Positions 43,389 to 51,403 of a stretch of 64,000 nt of DNA are shown in pieces. The stretch spans positions 1 to 64,000 of the forward strand of contig NZ_JAUXXE010000049.1 of NCBI RefSeq assembly GCF_030681155.1, read 5' to 3'. Position 1 is the first letter of the stretch, and every line of letters begins with the position of its first letter. The notes beneath the pieces are model-generated. The model saw only the letters and a program-made list of their open reading frames with translations. It was not told where the DNA came from and made no database searches. Source of the DNA: Phenylobacterium sp. GTDB taxonomy: Bacteria > Pseudomonadota > Alphaproteobacteria > Caulobacterales > Caulobacteraceae. A program made the position numbers and the translations under genes.

Positions 43389-44273
43389 GTGATCGCTGAA
43401 TTTCCCTTTCTGCAGGCCATTACCGAGCGCGACCGCCGCTGGGGGCGCATCGCCGCCATGGCGCTGGCGGCCCCGATCGTGTTCTTCGTGCTTAGCATCG
43501 TCATCGCCGTGACCATTGCGCTGTCGACCAATGGCGACATCTTCGCGGTGACGGCTGATCCAAAGCTTCAACGCTCGGCGATCTACGTGCTTCAGCTCGG
43601 GGCGGGCCTGGGCGGGCTGGCCTTCGGGATTATGCTGGCCGCGCACTATGTCTTCGCCCGCCCGCTGAAGAGCTGGCTGACCGCCGCGCCTGAGTTCCGC
43701 TGGAATCTGGTGTTGTGGGGCGCAGCCCTGACCATGATCGGCGTCGGGGTTGTCATGACCGTCGACGTGGTGATCCTCGACGGCCAGTTCGAATATCCGA
43801 TCTTCGACCCGACCTACTCCATGGGCCTCAAGCTCGCCTATGTCGCCGCCGTACTGGTCGGCCTATTCGTGGCGGCCACTGCCGAAGAGGTCGTGTTTCG
43901 CGGCTACCTGCTTCAGCAGACCGCGGCCCTGACAAAGCGCACCTGGGTGATCATCGCCGTCAACGCCGTCGTCTTCGCCCTCTTTCACTTGGAGTTCGAT
44001 CCGACCGCCCTGGCCGCCCGGGCCCTGGCGGGAGCCGCGTTCGCCTGGGCGGCGCTACGGCTTGGCGGGCTGGAATTCGCGATCGGCGCGCACGTCGCCA
44101 CCAACCTGATGCTCGCCCTGATCCAGGGACCGATGCTGCCGGAGGACCCCGGCGTGGCCGGAGACGTCGATGACATCCTGGGCGAGGTGGGGCTGGCCCT
44201 CTACATGATCTGGGCTGTGGAGATCACCCGTCGCATGCCGCGACTGATAGGATCTATTTCTTCTCCAACATAA
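43389..44273 (+). CDS. CPBP family intramembrane glutamic endopeptidase
   Basis: A 294-residue protein with about eight membrane helices. It has the CPBP (Rce1-like) catalytic motifs: EEVVFRGYLLQ, FALFHLEFD and the GAHVATN block. Such proteins cleave within or near the membrane; bacterial substrates are mostly unknown. The GTG at 43389 is chosen because it starts the hydrophobic part; upstream codons look unlike protein. Its 3' end overlaps the next convergent gene by 20 nt. Confidence 0.85.
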   Translation: MIAEFPFLQAITERDRRWGRIAAMALAAPIVFFVLSIVIAVTIALSTNGDIFAVTADPKLQRSAIYVLQLGAGLGGLAFGIMLAAHYVFARPLKSWLTAAPEFRWNLVLWGAALTMIGVGVVMTVDVVILDGQFEYPIFDPTYSMGLKLAYVAAVLVGLFVAATAEEVVFRGYLLQQTAALTKRTWVIIAVNAVVFALFHLEFDPTALAARALAGAAFAWAALRLGGLEFAIGAHVATNLMLALIQGPMLPEDPGVAGDVDDILGEVGLALYMIWAVEITRRMPRLIGSISSPT

Positions 44274-44559
44274 GCTGGCCTTCCTTCTTGAGCCGGCCCT
44301 TCACCTTGTCGGCGATCATGGCGAAGAACGGCGGCAGATCGACCTCCATGCGAACGGCTTCCTCCATGACGTCCAGGCGGCCAGCTACGGCCTGGCCCAC
44401 GACCTTGGCCGAGAAGCTCAAGCGGTCGCCGTCCCACGCCTTGGTCAGCTTCACCCCATCGAACTGATGGCCCATGCGACTGATCCCGTCCTCGATCCGC
44501 TTGCGCGCCTCCGCCCGGCCGAGTTCGTGCGGAATACTGACTGTAACCGGCTTGCTCAT
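44254..44559 (-). CDS. Polyhydroxyalkanoic acid system family protein
   Basis: A 101-residue protein similar to the small PHA-granule associated family: MSKPVTVSIPHELGRAEARKRIEDGISRMG, then FDGVKLTKAWDGDRLSFSAKVVGQAVAGRLDVMEEAVRMEVDLPPFFAMIADKVKGRLKKEGQLML. No phasin or PHA synthase gene is nearby. Its end overlaps the CPBP gene tail-to-tail by 20 nt, an unusually long convergent overlap. Confidence 0.82.
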   Translation of the reverse strand: MSKPVTVSIPHELGRAEARKRIEDGISRMGHQFDGVKLTKAWDGDRLSFSAKVVGQAVAGRLDVMEEAVRMEVDLPPFFAMIADKVKGRLKKEGQLMLEKK

Positions 44560-44601
44560 GGGGACGTCCTCCGAATTGCCCAGGCATAACGGCCAGCGAG
44601 C

Positions 44602-44748
44602 CTAAGCGCTCCCATCGCGCGCGGTGGTCGCGGCCGGCAGATCCTGGCTCTCGGCCTGCCTAGCGATCGCCACCGCCCCCAGCAGGATCAGCACCATCGC
44701 CGCGATCCCGAGATTACCCCAAAGGTCGCGCGGGCCTCGCGCCGCCAA
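44602..44748 (-). CDS. Possible small membrane protein (48 aa)
   Basis: An open frame downstream of the DNA-binding-less LysR gene, on the same strand. From a TTG at 44748 it would encode LAARGPRDLWGNLG, then a hydrophobic stretch IAAMVLILLGAVAIA and a polar tail QAESQDLPAATTARDGSA. No convincing SD is present, and the start is uncertain. It may be real given the clean membrane segment, but support is weak. Confidence 0.35.
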   Translation of the reverse strand: MAARGPRDLWGNLGIAAMVLILLGAVAIARQAESQDLPAATTARDGSA

Positions 44749-44763
44749 CCGGGCGCTTGGCGC

Positions 44764-45441
44764 TCATGCACCAATGATCTCCACGCCCCGGGCGGCGTCC
44801 AGGAACCGCCTCAGCGCCGGCCGCTCGTTCTCTGCGGACCAATATGCGCAGTAGGACAGCCAGGCGCTCTCGCTCTCCAGGGGGCGGGCGCAGACCCCCG
44901 GATAGAAGGCGCCCAGAGCCGAGCCCCCAGCGATCGTCACCCCGAATCCCAGCGCGGTCAGATCGATCAGATTGTCCCGCTGCACTGCGTAGTGAAGAAA
45001 GTTCGGCGGGCCGCCGAGCGCCCCGATGATCGCGCGTTGCAGCGCCCTGTCACCGGCCCCATTCCCGGCCATCAGGATCGGGGTCTCTCGCAGCGCCGCC
45101 GATGGGACGCTGTTGCAGGCCGCCAGCGGATGACCTTCGGCCATGAAGGCCATCAAAGGCTCGCTCCACAGCGGCGTCGAGCGCCAGCCCGGCGCGCCGG
45201 CGTCGTGCAACGCCACAGCGATATCCACGCGCCGGCCAGGAATGCGATCGGCCATCGAGGTTTCGTCGAGATCCTCGATCACCAGATCGACCTCGGGACG
45301 CCGTCGACGGTACCGGCCGATCAGATCGCGCAGCGGGCCCCAGTTCAGCGAGCAGGCGACGCCAAGCGTCAGGCGTTCGTGCCGGCGCGGCGTGCGCCAG
45401 GCCGAGATCGGGCTCGTATAAGTGCGGTACGAAAGGTCCAT
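44764..45441 (-). CDS. LysR substrate-binding domain without DNA-binding domain
   Basis: A 225-residue protein that corresponds to the LysR effector domain only: RLTLGVACSLNWGPLRDLIGRYRRRRPEVDLVIEDLDETSMADRIPGRRVDIAVALHDAG. The usual N-terminal HTH of about 60 residues is missing; the ATG at 45441 follows the stop of the upstream gene by 2 nt, so there is no room for one. It may be a solitary ligand-binding protein or a decayed regulator. It has a full two-lobe length. Confidence 0.72.
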   Translation of the reverse strand: MDLSYRTYTSPISAWRTPRRHERLTLGVACSLNWGPLRDLIGRYRRRRPEVDLVIEDLDETSMADRIPGRRVDIAVALHDAGAPGWRSTPLWSEPLMAFMAEGHPLAACNSVPSAALRETPILMAGNGAGDRALQRAIIGALGGPPNFLHYAVQRDNLIDLTALGFGVTIAGGSALGAFYPGVCARPLESESAWLSYCAYWSAENERPALRRFLDAARGVEIIGA

Positions 45442-45443
45442 GA

Positions 45444-45880
45444 TCAGGCCGCCTCGCGCAGGTCGCCAGCGGCCGCTCGTCGCGCGACGAGTACGCTGCG
45501 ATGCGCCCCGGACAAACGGCGAACCACATTGAAGCCGTGAGCGCGGAACACCGCCTCCACCACCCCGTCATTGGCGGCTGGCGCATGGGCAGTTGGACGA
45601 TCATCACCCCGCCCTCGCGAACATGCGGCCCGCGGTCCAGCAGATCAGCCAACCAGGCGCTGGTTGCGGTATGCGCCACAAGCAGCGCCTCGGCGTCGTC
45701 AGCGGGCGACCGGCGACCCGCCTGCAAGCAGCCGACCCGCTCATAGCCACGCCGGCAGAGCCATAGCAGCGCCGACAGGCTGCCGGGGCCAGTGACGCGG
45801 ATATTGCTGACCGGGCGTACGCCGGCCTCGGCAAGCAATTGGGACAGGCTGATGCTGGAGTGGAAAGTCTCTTGCGACAT
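45444..45880 (-). pseudogene. Frameshifted methyltransferase-like gene
   Basis: From the ATG at 45880 the frame is good to about residue 103 (RVTGPGSLSALLWLCRRGYERVGCLQAG... VREGGVMIVQLPMRQP). After that the natural continuation is in a different frame: ANDGVVEAVFRAHGFNVVRRLSGAHRSVLVARR, ending at TGA 45444-45446. The 437-nt span is one base short of a multiple of three, so a single-base deletion near 45570 (or a sequencing error) is implied. The restored product would be about 145 residues with a partial SAM-methyltransferase-like layout. It is coupled to the LysR-domain gene. Confidence 0.6.
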
Positions 45881-46057
45881 GATCGCCTCTATCGAGGAAA
45901 CGCTGGCCAGCGCTTGGCTTGGCCATCCCCGCCAGCATGGCGAGCGGCGCGTAAGAGTTCGATACGGAAGACGGCGCGGCGCATAAGGCCAGCATCAAGA
46001 TCAAGGAACAAAGAGCGGCCCCCAGCGCTTTACGGATGAGGACCAGAAAGGCTCCAC

Positions 46058-46474
46058 GTGTCCCGCTCAAAGCGCATCCTGATCGCTCTTGGCCTTATGC
46101 TCGGCGTCGCCCTGGTGGCGACCGAAGCTCAAGCCACGACGTCCGTATGCCGCGGTGAGGCGCCGGCTGTGGGCGCGCAGATCAGGGGGCCGGTGCTCTA
46201 CGTCATCGACGGAGGGCGACTGTGCGTCGCCCTTGAGCCGTCACCCAGTACCTGGGTGGAGCTTCAGGTTCTGGACCCGCGCGTAGTGCGCACCTCAAGC
46301 GCCGACGACGCCAAGCAGCGTCTGATGGCGGCGGCGTTCGCACGTGACGCGGTCTGTGTGATCACCGGAACAACCGCCGGTCGGGCCACCGCCGCCTGCA
46401 TGATCGAGGGCGAGCAACTGAGCGCTCGCGTCAGCCAGCCTGAAATCGCCAAGGCCGCGCAGATTTGGCGATGA
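46058..46474 (+). CDS. Secreted degenerate SNase-like protein
   Basis: A 138-residue protein with a signal peptide (MSRSKRILIALGLMLGVALVATEAQA). The mature part, with VLYVIDGGRLCVAL, WVELQVLD and AACMIEGEQLSARV, recalls the staphylococcal nuclease (thermonuclease) pattern, in which VIDGDTLCVA is canonical. The catalytic Asp-Thr pair is replaced here (DGGR), and the usual E-x-R pair is not evident, so enzyme activity is doubtful. The start is GTG at 46058 with AAAGG upstream. The family link is tentative. Confidence 0.55.
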   Translation: MSRSKRILIALGLMLGVALVATEAQATTSVCRGEAPAVGAQIRGPVLYVIDGGRLCVALEPSPSTWVELQVLDPRVVRTSSADDAKQRLMAAAFARDAVCVITGTTAGRATAACMIEGEQLSARVSQPEIAKAAQIWR

Positions 46475-46521
46475 CCGCCCTGCGCAAGCGCTCGTCATCC
46501 CCGACCGAGCGCGAATAGTAG

Positions 46522-46545
46522 ATGGCCGGGACAAAGCCCGGCCAT
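46522..46545. repeat. REP-like palindrome between convergent genes
   Basis: ATGGCCGGG and CCCGGCCAT are perfect 9-bp arms with a 6-nt loop (ACAAAG), preceded by CGTCATCCCCG. It belongs to the same type as the elements near 25.0 and 33.2 kb and lies between convergent genes. Confidence 0.65.
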
Positions 46546-46564
46546 CACGAGGCGAGGGTTCGCC

Positions 46565-47533
46565 TCAAGCCTCTTGGATCGCCGACAACTTCCAGGCTTG
46601 GCCGGGATTGCGGACGAAGGTCCAGAGCTCGGTCGTCTCGGTGACGGCGTTCGGATCGCCCTCGACGACAGCGCCGCTTTCGCGGTCGACCATCCAGTCG
46701 CGGCTGGAATAACGCAGGGCGGCGGTCGCGTACTCGACGTCGCCTTCGCGCCAAGCCTCGGCCACATCACCTTCCAGCATCTGAACGTCGCTGACCTGGT
46801 TGCGCACCCCGCGCGTGGCGTTCTGGCTGAGTTCCTCCGCCAGATAGCTCATGATCTCAGGGGTGCTGCGCTCGCGGATCGCGGCATAGTCCTCGCGACC
46901 GAACGCTTCCTGGACTTCGCGCAGCATGCGCTCGAAGACCTCACGGTCGGCGGTCTGCACGCCGAAATCTTCGCCGGCATAGGGCGCAGCGGCGGGCGCA
47001 TAGCCCCCAGAGGCAGGTTGCTGGACGTCGAAGGGCGAGCGGAAGCTGGTGTTGCCGGCCGCGGCCATCGGGCCAGCCGCCGCCGCGGTCGCCGGACGAC
47101 GGCGATTAGCGAAGAACTTGAAGATCAGCATGCCGGCGAGAGCCAGCAGGGCGATCTGCAGGATGCCGCCTAGGGCGCCGGCCAGGCCCGCGCCGAAGCC
47201 ATGACCCAGCAGCATGCCGATCAGACCGCCGACCATCAGGCCCTGGAAGAGCCGGTTGCCGAGGATGCCGCCGCGCTTGGGAGCGTTCATCGGATTGGCC
47301 GTTTGCGGACGCGCCGCATTGGCCGCGCCAGGCTGAGCGGCCTGGGGCGAGGTCATCGAACGTTCGACCGGAGCGGTCTGGGTGGGAGCGGTCTTGGTGG
47401 GCGGCGGCGCGCTATAGGTGCGTGCGCCCCGGCTGCCGAAGCTTCCACCGCGACGGGCGTCCGCTTCGGACGCGAGCGATAGGCCCATCACGAGCGATAG
47501 GCCAAGGACGGCGGCGACTTTAGGCAACTTCAA
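46565..47533 (-). CDS. Tim44-like domain membrane protein
   Basis: A 322-residue protein. An N-terminal signal-like helix (about residues 5-22) is followed by a Pro/Ala/Thr-rich linker (about 30-85), then two hydrophobic Gly-rich segments (GGILGNRLFQGLMVGGLIGMLLGHGFGAGLAGALGGILQIALLALAGMLIFKFF, about 88-142) and a C-terminal Tim44-like alpha-beta domain (about 195-322: REVFERMLREVQEAFGREDYAAIRERSTPEIMSYL). Related to Tim44 of mitochondrial import. Role in bacteria unclear. A second member lies 2 kb away at 49.5 kb. Confidence 0.85.
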   Translation of the reverse strand: MKLPKVAAVLGLSLVMGLSLASEADARRGGSFGSRGARTYSAPPPTKTAPTQTAPVERSMTSPQAAQPGAANAARPQTANPMNAPKRGGILGNRLFQGLMVGGLIGMLLGHGFGAGLAGALGGILQIALLALAGMLIFKFFANRRRPATAAAAGPMAAAGNTSFRSPFDVQQPASGGYAPAAAPYAGEDFGVQTADREVFERMLREVQEAFGREDYAAIRERSTPEIMSYLAEELSQNATRGVRNQVSDVQMLEGDVAEAWREGDVEYATAALRYSSRDWMVDRESGAVVEGDPNAVTETTELWTFVRNPGQAWKLSAIQEA

Positions 47534-47612
47534 GACACGTTTCCTTTTGGTTGTTTGCGCCCTATGTCGGGTGCCGGAGCCTAACTTGCCAGGGCCAAAC
47601 GATAATTTGACC

Positions 47613-48188
47613 TTAGCTGTGCGGCTTTAACTTCAGCGCCACATAGAGCGCGCCCTCGCCGCCGTGCCTTTGGTGCGCCTCCGAAACCCCGGCGACGACG
47701 CCGCGCAGGGCCGGGGAGGCCAGCCACTCCGGAGCCCGCTTGCGCAGCACCCCGCCACCGCGAGCACCCTTGCCGGTGATCACTAGAACCGCTCGATAGC
47801 CGTCATCCCATGCCCGCAGCACAAAGGCCTCGAGCGCGGCCTGGGCGCGTTCCTGGTCCAGGCCGTGCAGGTCGATGCGGGCGCCGATCGGATCGCGCTC
47901 CTTGGCGATCCGATGCTTCCGGCGCGGCTCAATGTCTCGCTCGCCGCTGTTGCGGAGCAGGGGAGAGCCGGCGCGTGGCGGGCCTTTGACCAGCTCTCCG
48001 ACCGTAAAGGGCGCGCCGTCCCAGACCGGAACCGGCGGCGGGCCGGGGGTCTTGGCCTGAAGCTTGGCGGCCGGCGCTGGGGTGATCACGGGTTCAGGCG
48101 GCGGCGCCTTGCGGCCCGGCTTGCGGTGGACGGTGGCTGCGACCATCGACCAGAGCTTCTGCTCCTCAGGCCGGATGGGCCGCTTCAC
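47613..48188 (-). CDS. Smr domain protein
   Basis: A 191-residue protein with a disordered basic-proline N-terminal half and a C-terminal Smr (MutS2-related) domain: RIDLHGLDQERAQAALEAFVLRAWDDGYRAVLVITGKGARGGGVLRKR and AHQRHGGEGALYVALKLK. The DLHG and HGxxGALYV motifs match small MutS2-related nicking/RNA-binding proteins. It overlaps the mltA-type gene by 4 nt (ATGA), giving a conserved mltA-smr pair. Confidence 0.9.
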   Translation of the reverse strand: MKRPIRPEEQKLWSMVAATVHRKPGRKAPPPEPVITPAPAAKLQAKTPGPPPVPVWDGAPFTVGELVKGPPRAGSPLLRNSGERDIEPRRKHRIAKERDPIGARIDLHGLDQERAQAALEAFVLRAWDDGYRAVLVITGKGARGGGVLRKRAPEWLASPALRGVVAGVSEAHQRHGGEGALYVALKLKPHS

Positions 48189-49345
48189 CGGTTCGGGCCG
48201 ACCTTCGGGACCAGGCGGTGCATCCGCAGGGTATGACGCACCCGTCCAGCCTCAGCGCCGGCGCTAGGACCATGGCCCATATAGAGGTCGGCGCGCACCG
48301 GCCCCTTGATCGCCCCGCCCATGTCCAGGGCCATCACCGTCCGGCGATAGGTCGGGAATGCGCCCGAAAGGGTAGGGGCGACGCCATCGATGAAGAAAAC
48401 CTCGCCTAGACTGTTGCGGCCAGTGTCGATCGCGATGGCCCGGCCCGGGGGCAGGGGAATACCCGCCGCGCCAACCGGTTGCCGGCCGTCGTCCGGCGCC
48501 AGGGTGAAGAACACGTAGCGGGGATTGAGCCGCATCACCTCGTCGGCGCGGGGGCCGCGATTGTCAGCCAGCCATCCGCGAATGGCGTCGCCCGACGTAT
48601 TGTTGGCCGGCAGCAGCCCGCGATCACGCATCGGATTGGCGATGCCGACAAAGGTCCGGCCATTGGTCGCGGCGAACACCGCCTTGGTGCGGCGCCCGTT
48701 CGGATAGGTCAGGACCCCCGATCCCTGGATCTGCAAGAAGAACAAGTCCTCAGGCCGCATCCAGGCCAGGGCTTGGCCCGGCGACGTGGACTCGATAGCC
48801 GCGCGGTCGGGATAGGGACCCGTCTTGCCGTCCGGTGTGCGGCGCAGCGCGTCCTTGCCAGGTATGCCCGATCCCACCAGGTCGGCGGGCTTGCCCCGCA
48901 CTGGAGCTGAAAATTCAGTGCTGGGTCGGTCGCGAGCTTCATACTCCGGAGAGAAGTAGGCGGTGAGCACGCCCTCGCCGACCAGCAGTTCAGGCCGGAA
49001 GCTTTCTTCGAAAAACGCTCGGGCGCGGGGGCCATCCAGGGGCCCAATGGCCCGGGCCCGGCGGCAGATCTCACCCATGGCCGGATCGCGGGAGACTCCG
49101 CAGGTGGTGCGGAAGGCCTCGTAACCGGCCGCATGATCGTCCTGCGCCCAGCCCGGCAATTCGGCGAAGGTCTCTGGACGCGCCGGCGTCGGGCTCGGCT
49201 GGCTCGGCGCCGGGCGTGGCGGCTGGGGACGAGGCGTGGGCGGCGGCACCGCCTTAGGCGTCACGCAGGCCGCGAGGGCCAGCGTCAGCATCAGGGCCGG
49301 AACGAGCTTCAGCTTGCCCAGATGGCCGCCAAGCCCCTGCGTCAT
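48185..49345 (-). CDS. mltA: MltA family lytic murein transglycosylase (lipoprotein)
   Basis: A 386-residue outer-membrane lipoprotein with lipobox LAAC (after about 25 residues), a proline-rich tether (about residues 35-60), the MltA domain and the C-terminal 3D domain. Conserved segments seen are TAYFSPEYEARDR, LQIQGSGVLTYPNGR, and AIDTGRNSLG with ALDMGGAIKGPVRADLYMG, containing the catalytic aspartate. It cleaves peptidoglycan to 1,6-anhydromuropeptides. I use the ATG at 49345; a TTG at 49360 is an alternative. It is upstream of and overlaps the Smr gene. Confidence 0.92.
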   Translation of the reverse strand: MTQGLGGHLGKLKLVPALMLTLALAACVTPKAVPPPTPRPQPPRPAPSQPSPTPARPETFAELPGWAQDDHAAGYEAFRTTCGVSRDPAMGEICRRARAIGPLDGPRARAFFEESFRPELLVGEGVLTAYFSPEYEARDRPSTEFSAPVRGKPADLVGSGIPGKDALRRTPDGKTGPYPDRAAIESTSPGQALAWMRPEDLFFLQIQGSGVLTYPNGRRTKAVFAATNGRTFVGIANPMRDRGLLPANNTSGDAIRGWLADNRGPRADEVMRLNPRYVFFTLAPDDGRQPVGAAGIPLPPGRAIAIDTGRNSLGEVFFIDGVAPTLSGAFPTYRRTVMALDMGGAIKGPVRADLYMGHGPSAGAEAGRVRHTLRMHRLVPKVGPNR

Positions 49346-49458
49346 GCGTCGAGAAACCAAGATCGCCCCCGGGATTGAATCAGAGGTCCCGGCATGGCCG
49401 GGATTTCAGGTGTTTTCTAGCCTCCCGTTCGGGGCGGGAAAACGGCGAGCCGGCCCTT

Positions 49459-50070
49459 CTAGGCTTCGGCGGCGTCCACGTGGACGAGAATCCAGTTCGG
49501 GTCACGGCTCTTCAAGCTGCGCTCGAAGGTCCAAAGCTCGGCGGTGCGCTTGTCGTCGACGGCCTCGCCTTCAGGGCCCTTGGTGCGGCTGCGGAACTCG
49601 GCCAGGAAGCGCACAGTGATCCGGGCGACGTCATCATGCAGGTCCGCGCGCTCCAGGTCGGCGCGCGGCGGATGCAGGAATTCCACGCTTTCGGTGACGC
49701 CCCGCGCCTCGCGATCAGCCAGGACGGACTCGAACGAGGCCATCACCGGCGGGGCGAGCAGGTTCTTCAGCGTCTCGCGATCGCCGGCGGCGAAGGCGCG
49801 AACCACCATCTCGTAGGCGCTCTTGGAGCCTCCGAGGAACCGCGACAGGTCGAAGGACGGGTCATGATGCTTGATCGCCGGCAGGCCGGTCAGGCCCACG
49901 CCGTCGTCGGCCGGATCCAGCGCCGGCGCTTGGCGCGCACCGCTAGTAACGGCGTCAGCAGCGGGCGTGTCCTCGGGCTGCCGTCCCACGCGCCGACCCA
50001 GCACCGCGTAGAGCTGGTAAAGCACGACCCCGGCCAAGCCGGCGAAAATGATCAGTTCTAGGACTTGCAA
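49459..50070 (-). CDS. Tim44-like domain protein adjacent to secB
   Basis: About 203 residues: a single N-terminal helix (LQVLELIIFAGLAGVVLYQLYAVLG), a polar linker and a Tim44-like domain (SFDLSRFLGGSKSAYEMVVRAFAAGDRETLKNLLAPPVMASFESVL, WTFERSLKSRDPNWILVHVDA). This matches the TimA-like proteins of alphaproteobacteria. The start is uncertain: I suggest the TTG at 50070 because it begins the helix, though the frame continues to 50202 across the divergent secB gap. Proximity to secB and mltA fits an envelope role. Confidence 0.8.
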   Translation of the reverse strand: MQVLELIIFAGLAGVVLYQLYAVLGRRVGRQPEDTPAADAVTSGARQAPALDPADDGVGLTGLPAIKHHDPSFDLSRFLGGSKSAYEMVVRAFAAGDRETLKNLLAPPVMASFESVLADREARGVTESVEFLHPPRADLERADLHDDVARITVRFLAEFRSRTKGPEGEAVDDKRTAELWTFERSLKSRDPNWILVHVDAAEA

Positions 50071-50222
50071 CTTCTTGGGGCTCGCTGGACGTTGAACATT
50101 CAATATAGGGCAGCGACACGCCCTCGTCAGGGGGCGACGTTGCCACGGCTTAGGCCACATGTTAGCAGCCCGCGCCACAACAGGACGTGAATGAGCGTCC
50201 AATCAACCGGATTTTCCTCAAT

Positions 50223-50720
50223 ATGACCGATACCGACGCCGCCGGCCCCGAGACCAACGGAGCGGATGCGCCCGAACCCGGCATCCGCATCCTGGCCCAG
50301 TTCGTCCGCGACCTGTCCTTCGAGAATCCCCGTGCGCCGGAAACCCTGCGCGCCCAGAACACCACCCAGCCGCAAATCGAGATGGGCGTCGAAATGAACG
50401 CCCGCGGCCGTGAAGACGGCCTCTTCGAAGTCGACCTGAAGCTCTCGGCCCGCGCCACGCGCGATGACGGCCCGGTCTTCCACGTCGAGCTGCTCTACGG
50501 CGGCGTCTTCCAGATCACCGGCGTCAGCCAGGAAGAGCTGGAGCCCGTCCTGCTGGTCGAATGCCCGCGCTTCATGTTCCCCTTCGCTCGCCAAATCATC
50601 GCTGGCGTCACCGCTGACGGCGGCTATCCGCCCTTCATGCTGGACCCGATCGACTTCGGCGGCGTCTATGCTGCGCGCAAGGCCCAAGGCATGGGCGGCG
50701 AGACGGTCGGCAACGCCTAA
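50223..50720 (+). CDS. secB: Protein-export chaperone SecB
   Basis: A 165-residue homotetrameric chaperone that holds preproteins unfolded and passes them to SecA. Hallmarks are [13 protein letters not shown], the acidic N-terminus, [62 protein letters not shown]. The ATG at 50223 is used; a GTG at 50187 in frame is possible. It is divergent from the Tim44-like gene. Confidence 0.97.
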   Translation: MTDTDAAGPETNGADAPEPGIRILAQFVRDLSFENPRAPETLRAQNTTQPQIEMGVEMNARGREDGLFEVDLKLSARATRDDGPVFHVELLYGGVFQITGVSQEELEPVLLVECPRFMFPFARQIIAGVTADGGYPPFMLDPIDFGGVYAARKAQGMGGETVGNA

Positions 50721-50806
50721 GCCTTCCTCATCCTCCCTGTCCGGCCGGCGGCTGGGCGGGGAGGGCGATGTTTTTCTCTTTCTTTTCAAAGACTCGGTGA
50801 TCTTCA

Positions 50807-51304
50807 ATGACCGAGCTGCAAACTTCGCGCCTTCGGCTCCGCCCCGCACGGGAGGACGATCTGGCCGCACTGCACGCTGTCCTCAGCGATGCTGAAGCGA
50901 TGCGCTTCTGGTCAACACCGGCCCACAAAGACCTAGGGACCACCCACGCCTGGCTGCGGGACATGATCAGCGCCGCGCCGGAAACCAGCCACGACTTCGT
51001 CGTCGAGCATCAGGGCGTGGTGATCGGCAAGGCCGGCTTCTACCAACTGCCTGAAATCGGCTTTATCCTGCATCCGGACTACTGGGGACGCGGCCTCGCC
51101 CGCGAGGCTCTGGAGGCGGTGATCGCCAGCGCCTTCGCCAACTATCGGGTCCCCCAGCTCATAGCCGATGTCGACCCCCGAAACGCGGGGTCCCTCGCGG
51201 TCCTGCGCCGGCTAGGCTTCATCGAGACCGGCCGGGCCGAACGCACCTTCCTGATCGGCGAGACCTGGTGCGACAGCATCTACCTGGCGCTTCAGCGCCC
51301 GTAG
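50807..51304 (+). CDS. GNAT family N-acetyltransferase (RimJ/RimL-like)
   Basis: A 165-residue acetyltransferase. RLRLRPAREDDLAALHAVLSDAEAMRFW is the N-terminal RimJ/L signature; HPDYWGRGLAREALEAVIASAFANY holds the acetyl-CoA loop (G-x-G-x-A), and NAGSLAVLRRLGFIETG is the C-terminal motif. The substrate is unknown and may be a ribosomal protein, small molecule or drug. Confidence 0.9.
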   Translation: MTELQTSRLRLRPAREDDLAALHAVLSDAEAMRFWSTPAHKDLGTTHAWLRDMISAAPETSHDFVVEHQGVVIGKAGFYQLPEIGFILHPDYWGRGLAREALEAVIASAFANYRVPQLIADVDPRNAGSLAVLRRLGFIETGRAERTFLIGETWCDSIYLALQRP

Positions 51305-51403
51305 CCGCCGGGGCGACCTAGGGTTTCCCCGAATGGGCAACTTGGCTGCATCCGCGCATTCATAGGCTCCCAAGGATCGAGCGAGACCCCCGGGAGGGCG
51401 CCC

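Noticed and set aside
45741..46070. Minus-strand frame beginning MSGTRGAFLVLIRKALG with a hydrophobic segment
   Set aside because: Its start overlaps the divergent GTG-start gene at 46058, and its second half merely shadows the frameshifted methyltransferase-like gene. The hydrophobic start is suggestive, but not enough.
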